Part shown: piece by piece, positions 6,869 through 15,907 of the stretch
Layout: each line of letters opens with the position of its first letter
Position numbering within the stretch: the first letter of the stretch is position 1
From: Hymenobacter mellowenesis
GTDB taxonomy: Bacteria; Bacteroidota; Bacteroidia; Cytophagales; Hymenobacteraceae
Length of the DNA stretch: 64,000 bases
Reading direction: 5' to 3'
Assembly: GCF_030581005.1 (NCBI RefSeq)
Contig: NZ_JAUQSX010000010.1
Span: forward strand, 1-64,000
Notes under the pieces: model-generated
The model's database searches: none
Told to the model about the DNA's origin: nothing
What the model saw: only the letters and a program-made list of their open reading frames with translations
Position numbers and translations under genes: made by a program

Positions 6869-8563
6869 TTACTTCGTCCCCGCCGACTTGCGGGCGCTGG
6901 CGGCCTGGCCCGTGGGCTTCAATAGCGCGGCGTAACGGTTCGGGTCATTCAGCACGGCGACGGCGGCGATGATGTTGGGGTCGTCGTCAAAGCCGGCTTC
7001 GGTGCGGCCCTTCTCGAAATAGTAGCGCGACACGATTTCCTGCTCCAGCAGCTCCTTGATTTCGGGCTTGAAGCGCTGCAGGTCGTTGGCTTTGTTAACG
7101 GTGATTTTCTTGCGAACGGCTTCGAGCTCCAGCTTCACGTCGTCGTAGTGCTTTTCTTCTTTCACCTTCTTGCTGAGGTCGGTGAGGGCCTTTTCGGCGT
7201 CGGTGCTGTAGCTGATGTTCTTGCCTTGCAGGTAGGCCACGAACTTCTGGTAGTCGGCGTCCGAGAGCTTGAACTGGCGGGCGGACACGATGGTGGGGTG
7301 CTCGGCGCGGTAGCGGGTGGCGTAGTCGAAGAGGTAGCTTTTCTGGAGCAGAATGCGGGTGATGTCCGCAATTTCGCGGTCCTGCACCTCAATGTCGGGG
7401 GCCACGCCGCCGCCGTCGTACACGGTGCGGCCGGCGGTGGTTTTGAAGGCCGTGCGCAGCGAATCGGGGAATTTGCCCAGCGTGCCGTCTTCAGCGCGGT
7501 GCGCGTAGTCGATTTCCTGGATGCAGCGGCCGCTCGGGATGTAATACTTGGCGGTTGTCACCTTCAGCTGCGAGTTGTAGCTGAGCGGGCGCGTGGCCTG
7601 CACGAGGCCCTTGCCGAAGGTGCGCTCGCCTACAAGCACGGCGCGGTCGTAGTCCTGCAGCACGCCCGACACGATTTCCGAGGCCGACGCTGAGCGGTTG
7701 CTCGTGATGATGGCAATCGGAATCTGGGTATCGAGCGGTACGTCGAGCGCCTTATAGGTTTTGTTCCACTCCGTCACCTTGCCCTTGGTGCTCACCACGT
7801 CGAGGCCTTTGTCGATGAAGAGATTGGAGATGTTCACGGCCTCGTTCAGCAGGCCGCCGGGGTTGTCGCGAATGTCAAACACGATTTTCTTCGCGCCCTG
7901 CTCCTTGAGCTTGGTCACGGCAGTACGCACTTCCTTGCCGGCATCCACCGTGAAACCACCGAGTTGGAAGTAGCCCACATCGCCGGAAATCATACCGGTG
8001 TACGGCACGTTATCGAGGTGAATTTTATCGAGGGTGATATCGATTTGCACGGGCTTGTCCTGGCCGTAGCGCGTCACGAGCAGCTTCACCGTCGAATTGG
8101 CCTGGCCCTTAAGCAGCTTACCAATGTCGGAATTCGTCTTCTTGTCCACCACGATACCGTTGATATCGAGAATTTCATCGCCGGGAAGCAAGCCGGCTTT
8201 CTGGGCGGGGTAGCCTTCGAAAGTACTCATCACCACGGCCTTGCCATTGCGCTTGGCCACCGACGCCCCGATGCCGCCGTACTGCCCGGTGGTCATGGTG
8301 CGGAAGTCCTCGATGTCGTCTTCCGGGATATAATTGGTGTAAGGGTCGAGCGAGCGCAGCATGGCGTCGATGCCGGTTTTCACCAGCTTGGCGGGCGTTA
8401 TCTCGTCGACGTAATAGGTATTGACTTCCTTGAAAAGCGTGGCGAAAATGTCCAGGTTCTTCGCGATTTCGAAGTACCGCTCGTTGTCGGAAGCGGCGCG
8501 GAACGATACCAAACCCAGCGTGCTCAAGGCCAGGGCAGCAAGTAGCTTTTTGCGGATAGTCAT
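6869..8563 (-). CDS. S41-family C-terminal processing peptidase (CtpA-like)
   Basis: A 564-residue exported serine protease of family S41. A signal or anchor segment (residues 1-22) precedes an N-terminal helical region (YVDEITPAKLVKTGIDAMLRSLDPYT), a PDZ domain (about 90-170, with YGGIGASV and PAQKAGLLPGDEILDINGI), and the protease core. The catalytic Ser lies in SNRSASASEIVSG (about residue 291) and the Lys in GERTFGKGLVQ (about 317). A C-terminal extension (about 430-564) is typical of Bacteroidota versions. It probably trims periplasmic or outer-membrane proteins. The rnpA stop is 27 bp upstream, so it may be co-transcribed with rpmH-rnpA. Confidence 0.93.
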   Translation of the reverse strand: MTIRKKLLAALALSTLGLVSFRAASDNERYFEIAKNLDIFATLFKEVNTYYVDEITPAKLVKTGIDAMLRSLDPYTNYIPEDDIEDFRTMTTGQYGGIGASVAKRNGKAVVMSTFEGYPAQKAGLLPGDEILDINGIVVDKKTNSDIGKLLKGQANSTVKLLVTRYGQDKPVQIDITLDKIHLDNVPYTGMISGDVGYFQLGGFTVDAGKEVRTAVTKLKEQGAKKIVFDIRDNPGGLLNEAVNISNLFIDKGLDVVSTKGKVTEWNKTYKALDVPLDTQIPIAIITSNRSASASEIVSGVLQDYDRAVLVGERTFGKGLVQATRPLSYNSQLKVTTAKYYIPSGRCIQEIDYAHRAEDGTLGKFPDSLRTAFKTTAGRTVYDGGGVAPDIEVQDREIADITRILLQKSYLFDYATRYRAEHPTIVSARQFKLSDADYQKFVAYLQGKNISYSTDAEKALTDLSKKVKEEKHYDDVKLELEAVRKKITVNKANDLQRFKPEIKELLEQEIVSRYYFEKGRTEAGFDDDPNIIAAVAVLNDPNRYAALLKPTGQAASARKSAGTK

Positions 8564-8590
8564 ACAGAACGGATAGCGGCTGGGCGGAAT

Positions 8591-9040
8591 CTACGAAGCC
8601 GGCGGTAAAGCAGATGCTTCAACAGTCGTGCCTATCAAACGAAGAATACCGGAAATTAATTTTTTTTCCACCAGGGCCAGTGGACTTTTTTCCTTCCCCG
8701 TGAAGATAATACCCAGCAGAGCGATTTCGTGCCCGTTAGGTTGCTCCGTGAGCCGATATTTATTGAGCCGGTACGCCTCCCGAATCAACCGCTTGAGCCG
8801 GTTGCGGTCGACGGCCCGCTTGAACGTGCGCTTGCTCACGCTGATGAGTACCTGCGGCGGGGCTGCGGTGGGGGCCGCCGCTTTTATCCAGACAAAGCGC
8901 AACGGGTAAACGCCAAAAGAGGAACTCTGCTTGCTGAACAGCTCTTCGATGAGCTTCTTGCGGCACAGGTGCTCCTCTTTCGGGAAAGTATATTTCCGCT
9001 TAGCGGTTAGCGGAGCGTCGTTAACTGTTGGCTCGGTCAC
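8591..9040 (-). CDS. rnpA: Ribonuclease P protein component
   Basis: The protein subunit of RNase P, which assists the catalytic RNA in removing tRNA 5' leaders. It is 149 residues, with FPKEEHLCRKKLIEELF at the start and the signature ISVSKRTFKRAVDRNRLKRL at about residues 64-83, the basic RNA-binding helix. The start codon is GTG at 9040. It follows rpmH on the same strand, the conserved rpmH-rnpA pair, but with a 155-bp gap that contains a long hairpin (9106-9148) rather than the usual tight spacing. Confidence 0.93.
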   Translation of the reverse strand: MTEPTVNDAPLTAKRKYTFPKEEHLCRKKLIEELFSKQSSSFGVYPLRFVWIKAAAPTAAPPQVLISVSKRTFKRAVDRNRLKRLIREAYRLNKYRLTEQPNGHEIALLGIIFTGKEKSPLALVEKKLISGILRLIGTTVEASALPPAS

Positions 9041-9105
9041 GGTGCTTGTCTATCGGCCGCTGCTGTGGCGGCAAAAACCACTCTGGCGTGGCCAAAAATA
9101 GCGAA

Positions 9106-9148
9106 GCCGCATTGCCACGACAGCGTGACGCTGTCTCAGCAATGCGGC
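9106..9148. repeat. Nested hairpin between rpmH and rnpA
   Basis: Outer arms gccgcattgc (9106-9115) and gcaatgcggc (9139-9148) enclose inner arms gacagcg (9119-9125) and cgctgtc (9129-9135). No T-tract follows on the minus strand, so partial termination or RNA processing is as likely as a true terminator. Confidence 0.7.
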
Positions 9149-9195
9149 AATCTGTTAGCTACCAGCCAGAAGCTTTCGGCTAACGGCTAAAAAGA

Positions 9196-9354
9196 CTAGC
9201 GCTTGTGCTTGCCTTCGTCGGATACGGTGAGGCGCTTGCGGCCTTTGGCACGACGACGGGCCAGCACGTTGCGGCCGTTAGCAGTTTCCATGCGCAGACG
9301 GAAGCCGTGCTTGTTCACACGCTTGCGCTTCGAGGGCTGATAGGTACGTTTCAT
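9196..9354 (-). CDS. rpmH: 50S ribosomal protein L34
   Basis: A 52-residue basic ribosomal protein. MKRTYQPSKRKRVNKHGF and the R-rich stretch LARRRAKGRKRLTV are diagnostic for L34. The frame continues upstream, but the ATG at 9354 gives the exact family N-terminus. It has its own promoter at 9395-9425 and is followed by rnpA. Confidence 0.97.
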   Translation of the reverse strand: MKRTYQPSKRKRVNKHGFRLRMETANGRNVLARRRAKGRKRLTVSDEGKHKR

Positions 9355-9394
9355 ATCAAGGAATCTTAAAAAGACGAGTTTCGAGTTGGGCCGG

Positions 9395-9425
9395 CAAAGG
9401 TACGGGCTTTGGCTGGAAAAGGCAA
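9395..9425 (-). promoter_or_regulatory. rpmH promoter
   Basis: On the minus strand TTG (9425-9423), 20 bases, then TACCTTTG (9402-9395), about 40 bp before the rpmH ATG. This is a full match to the Bacteroidota vegetative consensus and spacing. Confidence 0.78.
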
Positions 9426-9495
9426 GGGCTTCAGCCACTTTTACGATGGCGGGCACGTAGGCAGTAGTTTTAAGGCCATTTATACCGTTTTGGCG

Positions 9496-11229
9496 ATGAT
9501 TCACTACCGCGTTTCCTACGAGAATCCCCTCACGTTCTACCTGCAAATCGAGCTAGTGCTGGACGTAGCCGCCGATGCCCAGGCCCCGCTGGAGCTCCAG
9601 CTCCCGGCCTGGCGCCCGGGCCGCTACGAGCTGCAAAACTTCGCCCAGAAAATTCAGCGCGTGGTGGTGGAAGATGCCTCCAGCGGCCAGCCCCTCTCCT
9701 ACCGCAAGCTCACCAAAGACCGGTGGGAATTGCCCAGCGCGGCCGGCCGCACCATCCGGGTGCGCTACAATTTCTACGCCCACCAGATGGACGCCGGCGG
9801 CTCTTGGCTCGACGAGTCGCAGCTGTACCTGAACCCCGTGCAGGCGCTGATGTATGCCGAGGGCCGGCAGGACGAGGAATGCGAGTTGACGCTGGCCATT
9901 CCCAAGGATTGGCAGGTGGCGTGCGGCTTGCCCCAAACCGCGCCCAATGTGCTTTCGGCGCAGAATTTTGACCAACTGGCCGACTCGCCGCTGATTGCCA
10001 GCCCCACGCTCACGCACCAGCAATACGAGGCCGGCGGGCTGCCCTTCCACGTCTGGGTGCAGGGCGAGGCGCTGGTGAACTGGCCGAAGCTGCTGGCCGA
10101 TTTCAAAGCGTTTTCGGAGGAACAACTCACCATGTTCGGTGGCTTTCCGGTGGCGGACTACCACTTCCTGAACCAGTTTCTGCCTTACAAGCACTATCAC
10201 GGCGTGGAGCACAACAATTCCACGGTGATTACGCTGGGGCCGGCCGAGCTGATTATGAGCGAGGGCTTGTACAAGGAATTGCTGGGTGTGAGCTGCCACG
10301 AACTGTTCCATACCTGGAACATCAAGAGCATCCGGCCCGCCGAGATGCAGCCCTACGACTACAGCCGCGAGAATTACTTCCGCACCTGCTTTATCGCGGA
10401 GGGTATCACGACGTACTACGGCGAGTACCTGCTGGCCCGCAGCCACGTGCGCACGCCCGCGCAGTATTTTGAGGAGCTGAACATCGTCCTCCGCAAGCAC
10501 TACGACGATGCCGGCGGCGACAACCTCTCGCTGGCCGATGCCAGCATGGACCTGTGGCTGGATGGCTACAAGCCTGGCGTGCCCGACCGCAAGGTGTCGG
10601 TGTACCACAAAGGCGCGTTGGTTGCCCTGCTCCTAGATTTGACCATTCGGCAGCTTTCCGGCCACGCCCGCAGCCTCGACGACGTGATGCGGCGGCTGTA
10701 TGAGGAATTCGGCAAAACCGGCATCGGCTACACGGAGGAGGACTATGTGCGCCTTGTGAACGAAGTGGCCGGGCGCGACATGCACGCCTATTTCGACAAG
10801 TTCATCTACGGCACCGCACCACTGCAGGAGCCGCTCGACCGGGTACTGCACACCGTAGGCTGCCAGCTGCTGGTGGGCGAAAACGCTTCGGCCTCAGAAG
10901 GTCACTTCGGTTTCCGCACGGTGGTGAAGAACGAGCGGACGGAGGTCACTGGCATCTGGCCCAACTCGCCCGCTGCTGCCGCCCTGACCGTGGACGACGA
11001 AATCGTAGCCGTAAATGGCCGCCGAGTCGATATGAACCTGCAAAGCCTGCTCAGCAGCGGCGAAGCATCTTATGAGGTAAGCGTATTCCGCCAGAACCGG
11101 CTGCTGACGGTGACGCTGGCCGCCACGCCGGGCGTCAGCTTCGGGCAGCGGTATGCGATTGATAAGCTGGAAACGGCCGATGCGGCGCAGCAGCGCGGGT
11201 ATCAGCAGTGGCTGGGCTGGGAGTTTTAG
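9496..11229 (+). CDS. M61-family glycyl aminopeptidase-like metallopeptidase
   Basis: A 577-residue zinc peptidase of family M61. Its N-terminal beta domain (YRVSYENPLTFYLQIEL, LPAWRPGRYELQNFA) is followed by the gluzincin core with HELFH in GVSCHELFHTWNIKSIRP (about residue 266) and the third ligand Glu in FIAEGITTYYGEYLLA. A C-terminal PDZ domain (about 470-560, GFRTVVKNERTEVTGIWPNS) follows. The ATG at 9496 (MIHYRVSYEN) is chosen; the upstream extension overlaps the rpmH promoter. No signal peptide is seen, so it is probably cytoplasmic. It is monocistronic and ends in a strong terminator. Confidence 0.92.
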   Translation: MIHYRVSYENPLTFYLQIELVLDVAADAQAPLELQLPAWRPGRYELQNFAQKIQRVVVEDASSGQPLSYRKLTKDRWELPSAAGRTIRVRYNFYAHQMDAGGSWLDESQLYLNPVQALMYAEGRQDEECELTLAIPKDWQVACGLPQTAPNVLSAQNFDQLADSPLIASPTLTHQQYEAGGLPFHVWVQGEALVNWPKLLADFKAFSEEQLTMFGGFPVADYHFLNQFLPYKHYHGVEHNNSTVITLGPAELIMSEGLYKELLGVSCHELFHTWNIKSIRPAEMQPYDYSRENYFRTCFIAEGITTYYGEYLLARSHVRTPAQYFEELNIVLRKHYDDAGGDNLSLADASMDLWLDGYKPGVPDRKVSVYHKGALVALLLDLTIRQLSGHARSLDDVMRRLYEEFGKTGIGYTEEDYVRLVNEVAGRDMHAYFDKFIYGTAPLQEPLDRVLHTVGCQLLVGENASASEGHFGFRTVVKNERTEVTGIWPNSPAAAALTVDDEIVAVNGRRVDMNLQSLLSSGEASYEVSVFRQNRLLTVTLAATPGVSFGQRYAIDKLETADAAQQRGYQQWLGWEF

Positions 11230-11244
11230 GCTGATTCAGATACT

Positions 11245-11284
11245 AAAAAAGGCCCCGCCGGACGAATCCGGCGGGGCCTTTTTT
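11245..11284. terminator. Bidirectional terminator after the M61 peptidase gene
   Basis: Stem ggccccgccgga / tccggcggggcc flanked by A6 on the left and T6 on the right. It can serve the peptidase gene and the small leftward gene that ends at 11301. Confidence 0.92.
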
Positions 11285-11300
11285 GTTGATTTCGCAAAGG

Positions 11301-11543
11301 CTAGTTGCCCTGTTTGCCGGGGCCTTTGCCGCCGCTCACCGACATCGGGCGGTTGCCCTGCGGGTTGTTGCGGATGTTGTCGACGCCGTGGCCGGCGCTG
11401 TTGCCGTCGGTGGTATTGCCGTGCGCGGAAACATCCATCGTGTTCGGGCTCTGCACTTGGGTGCTTTTCTTTTTGGTATTAGCGGCCGGGTTCACGGACG
11501 TTTTTTCGTTCTGAAGGTCGGTGTCTTTCTTGGCGTGTCCCAT
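11301..11543 (-). CDS. Small hydrophilic protein of unknown function
   Basis: An 80-residue protein starting MGHAKKDTDLQNEK. It is rich in Asn, Gly, Ser and Lys, has no Cys and no hydrophobic segment, and is probably disordered. The composition recalls small stress-type or general stress proteins, but no family is recognised. The ATG at 11543 is preferred to the longer frame start at 11615 because the upstream part is weak. It ends 17 bp from a shared terminator, which supports it being transcribed. Reality as a gene is likely but not certain. Confidence 0.6.
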   Translation of the reverse strand: MGHAKKDTDLQNEKTSVNPAANTKKKSTQVQSPNTMDVSAHGNTTDGNSAGHGVDNIRNNPQGNRPMSVSGGKGPGKQGN

Positions 11544-11626
11544 GGCGGAAAGTAGTTGAGTGGAGGATAGAAGGTTGTACCCTTCCGCCGCCAAAAAGTT
11601 GCGGCCCCCACTCAAAGCATTCGGGC

Positions 11627-12904
11627 TTAGTAGTCATTCAACGATACCTTGCCCAGCTCCTGCCAGTTCACGTCGCTGGCCCGGAGCGGCGTGTTGCTTT
11701 GGTAATAGGTGCCTTTGCCATCGGTGTAGGCGTGCTCGTAGCGGTTGTCGAGCTTCACCCGCTCGCCGGTGCTGGGGTTGGCGAACTTGGTTTCGTTGCG
11801 GATGACGTTGTCGACGTAAGCTTCGTGCTGGCCGTCTCGGCGGGCCTCGTTGGCCTGGTAGTTGGCCATGTTTTTATCCATGGTATTCATGCGGTCATTG
11901 AAACGAGCCGTATTGGCGGCCCCGGCGGCGGCAATGTCCTGCATGCGCTGGTTGTGGGCGGCGGTACTGGCGGCCGTGTTGGCGGCGATGCCGGCCATGG
12001 TTTCCTCGTGCTGCCGACGGCTGGCTTCCGAATTGGCCTGGTAGCCTTTGGTCATCAGCTCAGTGTTCTTTTTCACCCATTCCGGGTTGCTGACGATGGA
12101 TTCCTGAGCCGTTTTGGTGTGGGCATAAGTAGCGGCCAAATCCCCGGTGGTTTGGGTGATGGAAGGCACCACCGACCAGCTGTAGAAAGTATCGCCGTTG
12201 CTCTGCATCTGGCTGACGCCCATGCGGGCCTCCACCCGCACCTTGCGGCCGTTGGCCAGTACGCCATCCACCGAGGCGCTCGATTCCATTCGGTTTTCCT
12301 TGGCAAGGTGCGGCGGCGTGCTGCGCTCGTTGCCAATGTTGCGCAGCTGCACGCCGTTTTGCGCCAACTGGGCCAGCAGCACGCGCTTTACATAGGTGAG
12401 GGCCGGCATCGGGGCCAGCTCGTTGGGCGCCATGCGCGTATCCTGCATGCCCATTTGCTGCTTTTGCTGGCGCAGGTTTTGGGCGGCGGGGCCGTCGCTG
12501 TAGACGTAGCCGTTCGTGGGCAGGTAGTCGATGCGTTGCGCCGCATCGGGCGAACGGAAGCTGATATAAATCTGCGCGTTGGGCACGGCCCCATCCCACA
12601 CCCGCTTAAACGACTGATTCACCTGCCAGCCGCGCGGCACTTTCAAAGCAAAGGCCACCATGTTGCCAAAATCCGGGTCGACCACGCCCAGCAGGCGGTA
12701 TTGGCCGGTTTTGGGCGGCTGGGGCTTGCCTTGGGCGGGCTGCCCGGCGGCAGTGGCGGCCTCTTCGGCATTCTCAGAGGCACTTGTTGAGGTGGCCATT
12801 TGCGGACTGGTTCGGGCTCCGGCTTCTCCAGCCTCAGAAGCAGCATTGCCGCAGGCCATCGTGCCCACTGCCATCCCTAACAACACCATTGAGAAGTAGC
12901 GCAT
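11627..12904 (-). CDS. Lipoprotein of unknown function with an Ala/Asn-rich helical region
   Basis: A 425-residue lipoprotein. MRYFSMVLLGMAVGTMAC gives a lipobox with Cys 18, followed by a low-complexity Ala/Gly/Glu linker (20-75). The middle domain (QYRLLGVVDPDFGNMVAFAL, VPRGWQVNQSF) resembles a periplasmic binding or stress domain but is not assigned. Residues of about 300-370 are Ala/Asn/Met-rich and helical (NTAASTAAHNQRMQDIAAAG), then a compact end (NPSTGERVKLDNRYEHAYTD, YYQSNTPL). TATATTTG at 12948-12941 on the minus strand is a good -7 element. The function is unknown. Confidence 0.82.
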   Translation of the reverse strand: MRYFSMVLLGMAVGTMACGNAASEAGEAGARTSPQMATSTSASENAEEAATAAGQPAQGKPQPPKTGQYRLLGVVDPDFGNMVAFALKVPRGWQVNQSFKRVWDGAVPNAQIYISFRSPDAAQRIDYLPTNGYVYSDGPAAQNLRQQKQQMGMQDTRMAPNELAPMPALTYVKRVLLAQLAQNGVQLRNIGNERSTPPHLAKENRMESSASVDGVLANGRKVRVEARMGVSQMQSNGDTFYSWSVVPSITQTTGDLAATYAHTKTAQESIVSNPEWVKKNTELMTKGYQANSEASRRQHEETMAGIAANTAASTAAHNQRMQDIAAAGAANTARFNDRMNTMDKNMANYQANEARRDGQHEAYVDNVIRNETKFANPSTGERVKLDNRYEHAYTDGKGTYYQSNTPLRASDVNWQELGKVSLNDY

Positions 12905-12940
12905 AGCGAGAAGTTGAAGTGAAAACCAGGTGAATTATTT

Positions 12941-12948
12941 CAAATATA
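12941..12948 (-). promoter_or_regulatory. -7 element of the lipoprotein gene
   Basis: TATATTTG on the minus strand, 37 bp ahead of the ATG at 12904, in an AT-rich region. No clear -33 TTG at the usual distance. Confidence 0.5.
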
Positions 12949-12993
12949 TCTTATTTATCTCATATTTAATAAAACCATTCAAACCCGAGCAAA

Positions 12994-13039
12994 CGAAAAG
13001 TGGCGTCACCTTTTCCCTTGGGAATAAGTGACGCCACTT
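12994..13039 (-). terminator. Terminator of the PfkB kinase gene
   Basis: Twelve-base arms aagtggcgtcac (12998-13009) and gtgacgccactt (13028-13039), followed on the minus strand by TTTTCGTTTG, about 80 bp after the kinase stop. Confidence 0.78.
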
Positions 13040-13118
13040 GACTAAAAATCAATTTTTATCAGGAATAACCCGATGCGGAATTCATCCCAGCACCAGCCTT
13101 GGGTATTCCTGGCAATGC

Positions 13119-14060
13119 CTACGCCGGCACGTTGGCCACAGCCGAAGCCGGCACCACTTTCACCAGCTCGGCAAACTGGGCTTCGCGGGCTTCTACTTCC
13201 TCATCCGTGAGGTTGAGCAGGCGCTCGGTGCCGAATTTCTCCACGCAGAACGAGGCCATGGCCGAGCCGTGAATGACGGCGCGCTTCATGTTCTCGAAGC
13301 TGATGTCGTCGGTGGCGGCCAAGTGGCCGATGAAGCCGCCCGCGAACGTGTCGCCGGCGCCGGTCGGGTCGAATACTTCTTCCAGGGGCAGCGCCGGGGC
13401 GTAGAACACCTTGTTTTTGTGGAAGAGCAGCGCGCCGTGCTCGCCTTTTTTGATGATGAGGAATTTCGGGCCCATGGCCATGATTTTCCTGGCGGCCTTC
13501 ACCAGCGAGTACTCGCCGGAGAGTTGGCGGGCTTCTTCGTCGTTGATGCTCAGCACGTCTACCATTTCGATGGTGGCGATGAGTTCTTCGAGGGCAATGT
13601 CCATCCAGAAGTTCATGGTGTCCATCACAATCAACTTAGGCCGGTTCACGAGGCGCTGAATGACGAGGCGCTGCACCTGCGGGGCCAGGTTGCCCAGCAT
13701 GAGGTATTTGCAGTCTTGGTAGCTGTCAGGGATGATGGGGTCGAAGCTGCCCAGCACGTTCAGCTCGGTGGTGATGGTTTCGCGCGAGTTGAGGTCCTTT
13801 GAATACTTGCCCGACCAGAAGAACGACTTCTCGCCTTCCTTGATTTGCAGGCCTTCCACGTCCACGCCGTGTTCTTCGAGCAGCAGGATGTCGGACTGCG
13901 GGAAGTCGTCGCCGACCACGGCCACCAGTTTCACGGGTTTCAGCGAGTAGGACGCCGAAAGGCTGATGTAGGTGGCGGCGCCGCCGATGATTTTATCGGT
14001 TTTGCCGAAGGGCGTTTCCAGGGCGTCGAATGCGACGCTGCCGATGACGAGCAGACTCAT
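13119..14060 (-). CDS. PfkB-family sugar/nucleoside kinase
   Basis: A 313-residue ribokinase-fold kinase. GGAATYISLSASYSL near residue 27 is the N-terminal PfkB substrate region, and DPTGAGDTFAGGFIGHLA (about residue 229) is signature 2, with the catalytic Asp in GAGD. KFLIIKKGEHGALLF is the usual strand before the anion hole. The substrate cannot be fixed; Bacteroidota homologues are annotated variously as sugar or ribokinase-like kinases. It is leftward and monocistronic, with a terminator behind it and tRNA-His upstream on the same strand. Confidence 0.88.
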   Translation of the reverse strand: MSLLVIGSVAFDALETPFGKTDKIIGGAATYISLSASYSLKPVKLVAVVGDDFPQSDILLLEEHGVDVEGLQIKEGEKSFFWSGKYSKDLNSRETITTELNVLGSFDPIIPDSYQDCKYLMLGNLAPQVQRLVIQRLVNRPKLIVMDTMNFWMDIALEELIATIEMVDVLSINDEEARQLSGEYSLVKAARKIMAMGPKFLIIKKGEHGALLFHKNKVFYAPALPLEEVFDPTGAGDTFAGGFIGHLAATDDISFENMKRAVIHGSAMASFCVEKFGTERLLNLTDEEVEAREAQFAELVKVVPASAVANVPA

Positions 14061-14127
14061 GCAGGTAAAATGTGGTGAATAAAACGGTCGAATTAAAGCC
14101 GCATTAAAACGGATTCATTGCAAGCAA

Positions 14128-14159
14128 CAAAAAAGTCCCCGGATAATTCCGGGGACTTT
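14128..14159 (-). terminator. Terminator of tRNA-His
   Basis: Arms aaagtccccgg and ccggggacttt with TTTTTTGTTG downstream on the minus strand, 11 bp past the tRNA 3' end. Confidence 0.9.
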
Positions 14160-14169
14160 CTTTCGGGAG

Positions 14170-14244
<75 letters not shown>

Positions 14245-14262
14245 AGGTTTGTTTTGGTGGTG

Positions 14263-14294
14263 CAAAGATAGAAAAAGAAGCGGGATTGAGCAAA
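14263..14294 (-). promoter_or_regulatory. tRNA-His promoter
   Basis: On the minus strand TTTG (14294-14291), 20 bases, then TATCTTTG (14270-14263), about 20 bp before the tRNA 5' end. Full consensus and spacing. Confidence 0.8.
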
Positions 14295-14327
14295 AAAAGT
14301 TCTGCCGTGTGGCAGCCGCGGATACTT

Positions 14328-14437
14328 GAACGTCATGCAGAGCGCAGCGAAGCATCTTGCCCGCAGTCACTAAACCTGACGTTGCAACGATTGAATTAGT
14401 GGTGGCGGGCAAGATGCTTCGCTGCGCTCTGCATGAC
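14328..14437. repeat. Palindromic repeat, family R, copy 2
   Basis: Arms with the variant GTCATGCAGAGCGCAGCGAA and its exact complement, inner extension cttgcccg/cgggcaag. This is the only copy not just behind a stop codon; it lies between the divergent tRNA-His promoter and the helicase gene. Confidence 0.9.
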
Positions 14438-14491
14438 GGGCTTTTCCATCGTTCAATAGTCCTCCGCCCAAAAAATCCCGACCTTTGCCGG

Positions 14492-15901
14492 ATGGAACCC
14501 AATACCACCCCATCGTTCAACGATTTCAAACTCAATAAGCAACTCCTTTCCGCTGTGGCCGAAGCAGGCTTCACCGAGCCTACGCCGGTGCAGGTGCAGA
14601 CCATTCCGCTGCTGCTGGCCGGGCACGACGTGCTGGGCATTGCCCAAACCGGCACCGGCAAAACGGCCGCCTTCGGCCTGCCGCTTTTGATGAAGGTGAA
14701 ATACGCCCAGGGCACCAACCCGCGGGCCCTGGTGTTGGCGCCCACCCGCGAGCTGGCTATGCAGATTGAAACCCATTTGAAGGCGCTGGCTGTGAATACC
14801 GACCTGCGCATTTTCGCCATTTACGGCGGCCTGGGACCGAAAACCCAGATAGAAACCATTGCCGAAGGGCTGGATATTCTGGTGGCCACGCCGGGCCGGC
14901 TGCTCGAAATTTACCTGAAAGGCGCCGTGCGTCTCACCGACCTGAAAACGCTGGTGATGGACGAGGCCGACAAGATGATGGACATGGGCTTCATGCCCCA
15001 GATTCGGCGCATCCTGGAAATCATCCCGCGCAAGCGGCAAAACGCCCTGTTCTCGGCTACGATGCCTGACCGGGTGACGACGCTGAGCGAGGAGTTTCTG
15101 GAATTTCCGGTGCGGGTGGAGGTGAGCCCGCCGGCCAAAACGGCCTCCACGGTGAGCCAGGTGCTGTACGAGGCGCCCAACCTGCTCACTAAAATCAACC
15201 TGCTGCACTTCCTGCTCTACCGCGACATCGATACCATGACGCGGGTGCTGCTTTTCTGCCGCACCAAGCAGCACGCCGACCAGGTGGCCCACTTCCTGGA
15301 GCGCAAGGCCCCGGCCGGCGAGGTGCGCGTGATTCACGGCAACAAGGGCCAGAACGCGCGCATGAACAGCATGGAGTCCTTCAAGGCGGGCGAGGTGCGC
15401 TACATGGTGGCCACGGACGTGGCCGCGCGTGGCATCGACGTGCCGCAGGTGACGCACGTTATCAACTTCGACGTCCCGATTGTGCACGACGACTACGTAC
15501 ACCGCATCGGGCGCACGGGCCGGGCGCAGCACATCGGGGCCGCCATCACCTTCGCCAACGAGGCCGAAATGGTGCACATCGGCGAGATTGAGCAGCTCAT
15601 CAACCAGAAAATTGAGCTGCTGCCGCTGCCCGAAGAAGTGGTGGTGGAAGAAACGCCCTTCGAGGAAAAGCAGAAGATGGGCCGCGAGCTCGACGACCGC
15701 CGCAAAAAGCTCGACCCTGAGTTCAAAGGCGCTTTCCACGACCGCAAGGAGTGGATTAAGCCCGGCGTGACCATCGACAAGCGCACCGGCAAGCCCTTCA
15801 AGGAAGGCCAGAAGAAAAGCACCAAGGGCGCCAAGGCCTTCGTAGGCAAAAAAGGCGGCTCGAACCCCGGCGTGAAGGCATTGAAGCGGCGCGGGCGGTA
15901 G
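14492..15901 (+). CDS. DEAD-box ATP-dependent RNA helicase (RhlE type)
   Basis: A 469-residue RNA helicase. Q motif FTEPTPVQVQTIP, motif I AQTGTGKT (about residue 51), Ia PTRELAMQ, Ib TPGR, II DEAD (about 156), III SAT, IV LLFCRTK, V ATDVAARGIDVP and VI HRIGRTGR (about 337) are all intact. The C-terminal tail is basic (Lys/Gly-rich, GAKAFVGKKGGSNPG), typical for RhlE-like proteins acting on ribosome assembly or mRNA decay. The ATG at 14492 is chosen because the longer frame runs through palindrome R2. GACCTTTG at 14480-14487 is a near-consensus -7 element. Confidence 0.94.
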   Translation: MEPNTTPSFNDFKLNKQLLSAVAEAGFTEPTPVQVQTIPLLLAGHDVLGIAQTGTGKTAAFGLPLLMKVKYAQGTNPRALVLAPTRELAMQIETHLKALAVNTDLRIFAIYGGLGPKTQIETIAEGLDILVATPGRLLEIYLKGAVRLTDLKTLVMDEADKMMDMGFMPQIRRILEIIPRKRQNALFSATMPDRVTTLSEEFLEFPVRVEVSPPAKTASTVSQVLYEAPNLLTKINLLHFLLYRDIDTMTRVLLFCRTKQHADQVAHFLERKAPAGEVRVIHGNKGQNARMNSMESFKAGEVRYMVATDVAARGIDVPQVTHVINFDVPIVHDDYVHRIGRTGRAQHIGAAITFANEAEMVHIGEIEQLINQKIELLPLPEEVVVEETPFEEKQKMGRELDDRRKKLDPEFKGAFHDRKEWIKPGVTIDKRTGKPFKEGQKKSTKGAKAFVGKKGGSNPGVKALKRRGR

Positions 15902-15907
15902 GCGGGC

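Noticed and set aside
9553..10608. Long leftward frame of 351 residues
   Set aside because: It is the antisense shadow of the M61 peptidase gene, which carries HELFH; G+C-rich codons keep the opposite frame open.
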